A stretch of 6,062 bases of DNA from Chitinophagales bacterium (GTDB taxonomy: Bacteria; Bacteroidota; Bacteroidia; Chitinophagales; JADIYW01), in the NCBI GenBank assembly GCA_020848315.1, contig JADLAH010000247.1, forward strand, positions 1-6,062, read 5' to 3'. This document shows, in pieces, positions 5,423-6,062 of the stretch; positions within the stretch are counted from its first letter, which is position 1; each line of letters begins with the position of its first letter. The notes beneath the pieces are model-generated. The model made no database searches. It saw nothing but the letters and a program-made list of their open reading frames with translations, and was not told where the DNA came from. Made by a program: the position numbers and the translations under genes.

Positions 5423-5989
5423 ATTATCCCATTGCTGTATCACTTCCTGCACGCGCTGCAAAGGCAAACCCATGACATTAAAAAATTCTCCTTCCAGTTT
5501 GTCTACACCCGCATATTCCTGAATATTGTAAGCACCGGCTTTATCCAATGGCTGACAGGTATCCACATAGTGCTGAATCTCTTCTTCGGGCAGTGGTTTA
5601 AAATACACTTTTGCCTGTTCTGAAAACGAAATGACTTTGCCATTTTTGCGGATGCAGACACCCGTAACGACATCGTGTTGCTGTCCGTTCAGCATTTTCA
5701 GACAGCGGAACGCATCCTGCAGACTTTCCGGTTTCCCAACCAGTTGGTGATTGTAAATTACTACGGTATCGGCACATACGATAAAATCATTATCATTTGC
5801 AATCATCGCCGCTATATCGTCCATTTTCAAACGGGACAGAAATTCCGGCACCTGATAAATATCCATACTGTCGGGAAAAACCTCTTCCACCAGCGGCTTT
5901 ACTACTTCTACTTCGTAGCCCGCATGGCTGAGAATTTGCAGTCTTCGCGGCGACTGTGAACCCAGAATAATCTTTACAGAAGATGCCAT
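5402..5989 (-). CDS. maf: Maf-family nucleoside triphosphate pyrophosphatase (dTTP/UTP type)
   Basis: This is a 195-residue cytoplasmic enzyme of full family length. Maf proteins hydrolyse non-canonical and some canonical NTPs to NMP plus pyrophosphate as house-cleaning enzymes, and overexpression can block septation. Visible motifs are LGSQSPRR (9-16, phosphate binding), ADTVV (73-77) with the catalytic-base Asp D74, LVGKP (83-87), HDVVTGVCI (105-113), DKAGAYNIQEYAG (149-161) and NVMGLPL (171-177). The DKAGAY-IQ form is that of the YhdE-type subgroup (dTTP/UTP pyrophosphatase) rather than YceF, which carries a different segment there. The start ATG 5989 places the LGSxSPRR motif at the usual distance from the N-terminus. 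The gene lies 3 nt after the stop of the upstream partial gene, so it is almost certainly in an operon with it. Its 3' end overlaps the membrane-protein gene on the other strand. Confidence 0.96.
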   Translation of the reverse strand: MASSVKIILGSQSPRRLQILSHAGYEVEVVKPLVEEVFPDSMDIYQVPEFLSRLKMDDIAAMIANDNDFIVCADTVVIYNHQLVGKPESLQDAFRCLKMLNGQQHDVVTGVCIRKNGKVISFSEQAKVYFKPLPEEEIQHYVDTCQPLDKAGAYNIQEYAGVDKLEGEFFNVMGLPLQRVQEVIQQWDNLSPASF

Positions 5990-5992
5990 CGG

Positions 5993-6062
5993 TTAAATCA
6001 GTTTTTTCAGATAATTGACATACTGTACAAAGATGTAAGGGCCTGTTCCGGATCTGAAATAC
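5993..6062 (-). CDS. C-terminal end of an upstream gene (5' part outside window)
   Basis: On the minus strand the frame beginning at 6061 reads 22 codons, YFRSGTGPYIFVQYVNYLKK followed by LI, and then TAA at 5995-5993, three nt before the maf start. The amino-acid composition and the tight spacing to maf support a real gene, but the fragment is too short for me to name a family. The end YVNYLKKLI looks like a C-terminal helix. The other two minus-strand frames in this stretch give less protein-like sequence. In many Bacteroidota maf follows kdsC, but this tail does not resemble what I would expect of KdsC, so I leave it unnamed. Confidence 0.6.
   Translation of the reverse strand, partial: YFRSGTGPYIFVQYVNYLKKLI

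Noticed and set aside
1..6062. Mobile element, CRISPR array, tRNA/rRNA, toxin-antitoxin or defence system
   Set aside because: I found no transposase, integrase, terminal inverted repeats, regular repeat-spacer pattern, RNA gene or recognisable defence domain on either strand.

Overview
The window looks like ordinary chromosome from a member of the Bacteroidota. Several starts are preceded by the phylum's characteristic -7 element TAnnTTTG, there are almost no Shine-Dalgarno sequences, leaders are A/T-rich, and one gene encodes a lipoprotein with the DGDGxLG motif common in this phylum. I cannot place it below phylum with confidence; a Chitinophaga-like or Sphingobacterium-like relative is a guess. 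I see no mobile element, CRISPR array, tRNA or rRNA.

Layout. Positions 1-380 (+) hold the 3' part of a gene for a small secreted protein, probably lipocalin-like, cut by the window edge inside its signal peptide. A 275-bp A/T-rich gap follows, carrying the best promoter in the window and a perfect dyad, TTGACG-AA-CGTCAA, over its -33 box. This promoter drives a 133-residue, highly charged helical protein (656-1057, +) that ends in a strong intrinsic terminator. A small uncharacterised protein (1143-1403, +) comes next. It converges on a minus-strand block of two genes: a lipoprotein (3255-2776) and a FAD-dependent amine-oxidase-type oxidoreductase (2697-1414). The start of the lipoprotein gene lies 21 bp from the start of a divergent gene for a LuxE-type acyl-protein synthetase (3277-4272, +). 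That gene is followed by an AI-2E/PerM-family membrane protein (4337-5422, +). The membrane-protein gene overlaps tail-to-tail with maf, a house-cleaning nucleotide pyrophosphatase (5989-5402, -). Maf lies 3 nt downstream of the last 22 codons of another minus-strand gene that runs off the window.

No single pathway ties the genes together. The most notable features are regulatory and architectural: three genes whose -7 element sits only 4-6 nt before the start codon, implying leaderless transcripts; a Crp/Fnr-shaped dyad over a -33 box; interleaved divergent promoters; a terminator hidden inside a convergent coding sequence; and an orphan LuxE with a conserved-looking C-terminal cysteine. I do not see convincing evidence of an undescribed multi-gene system.
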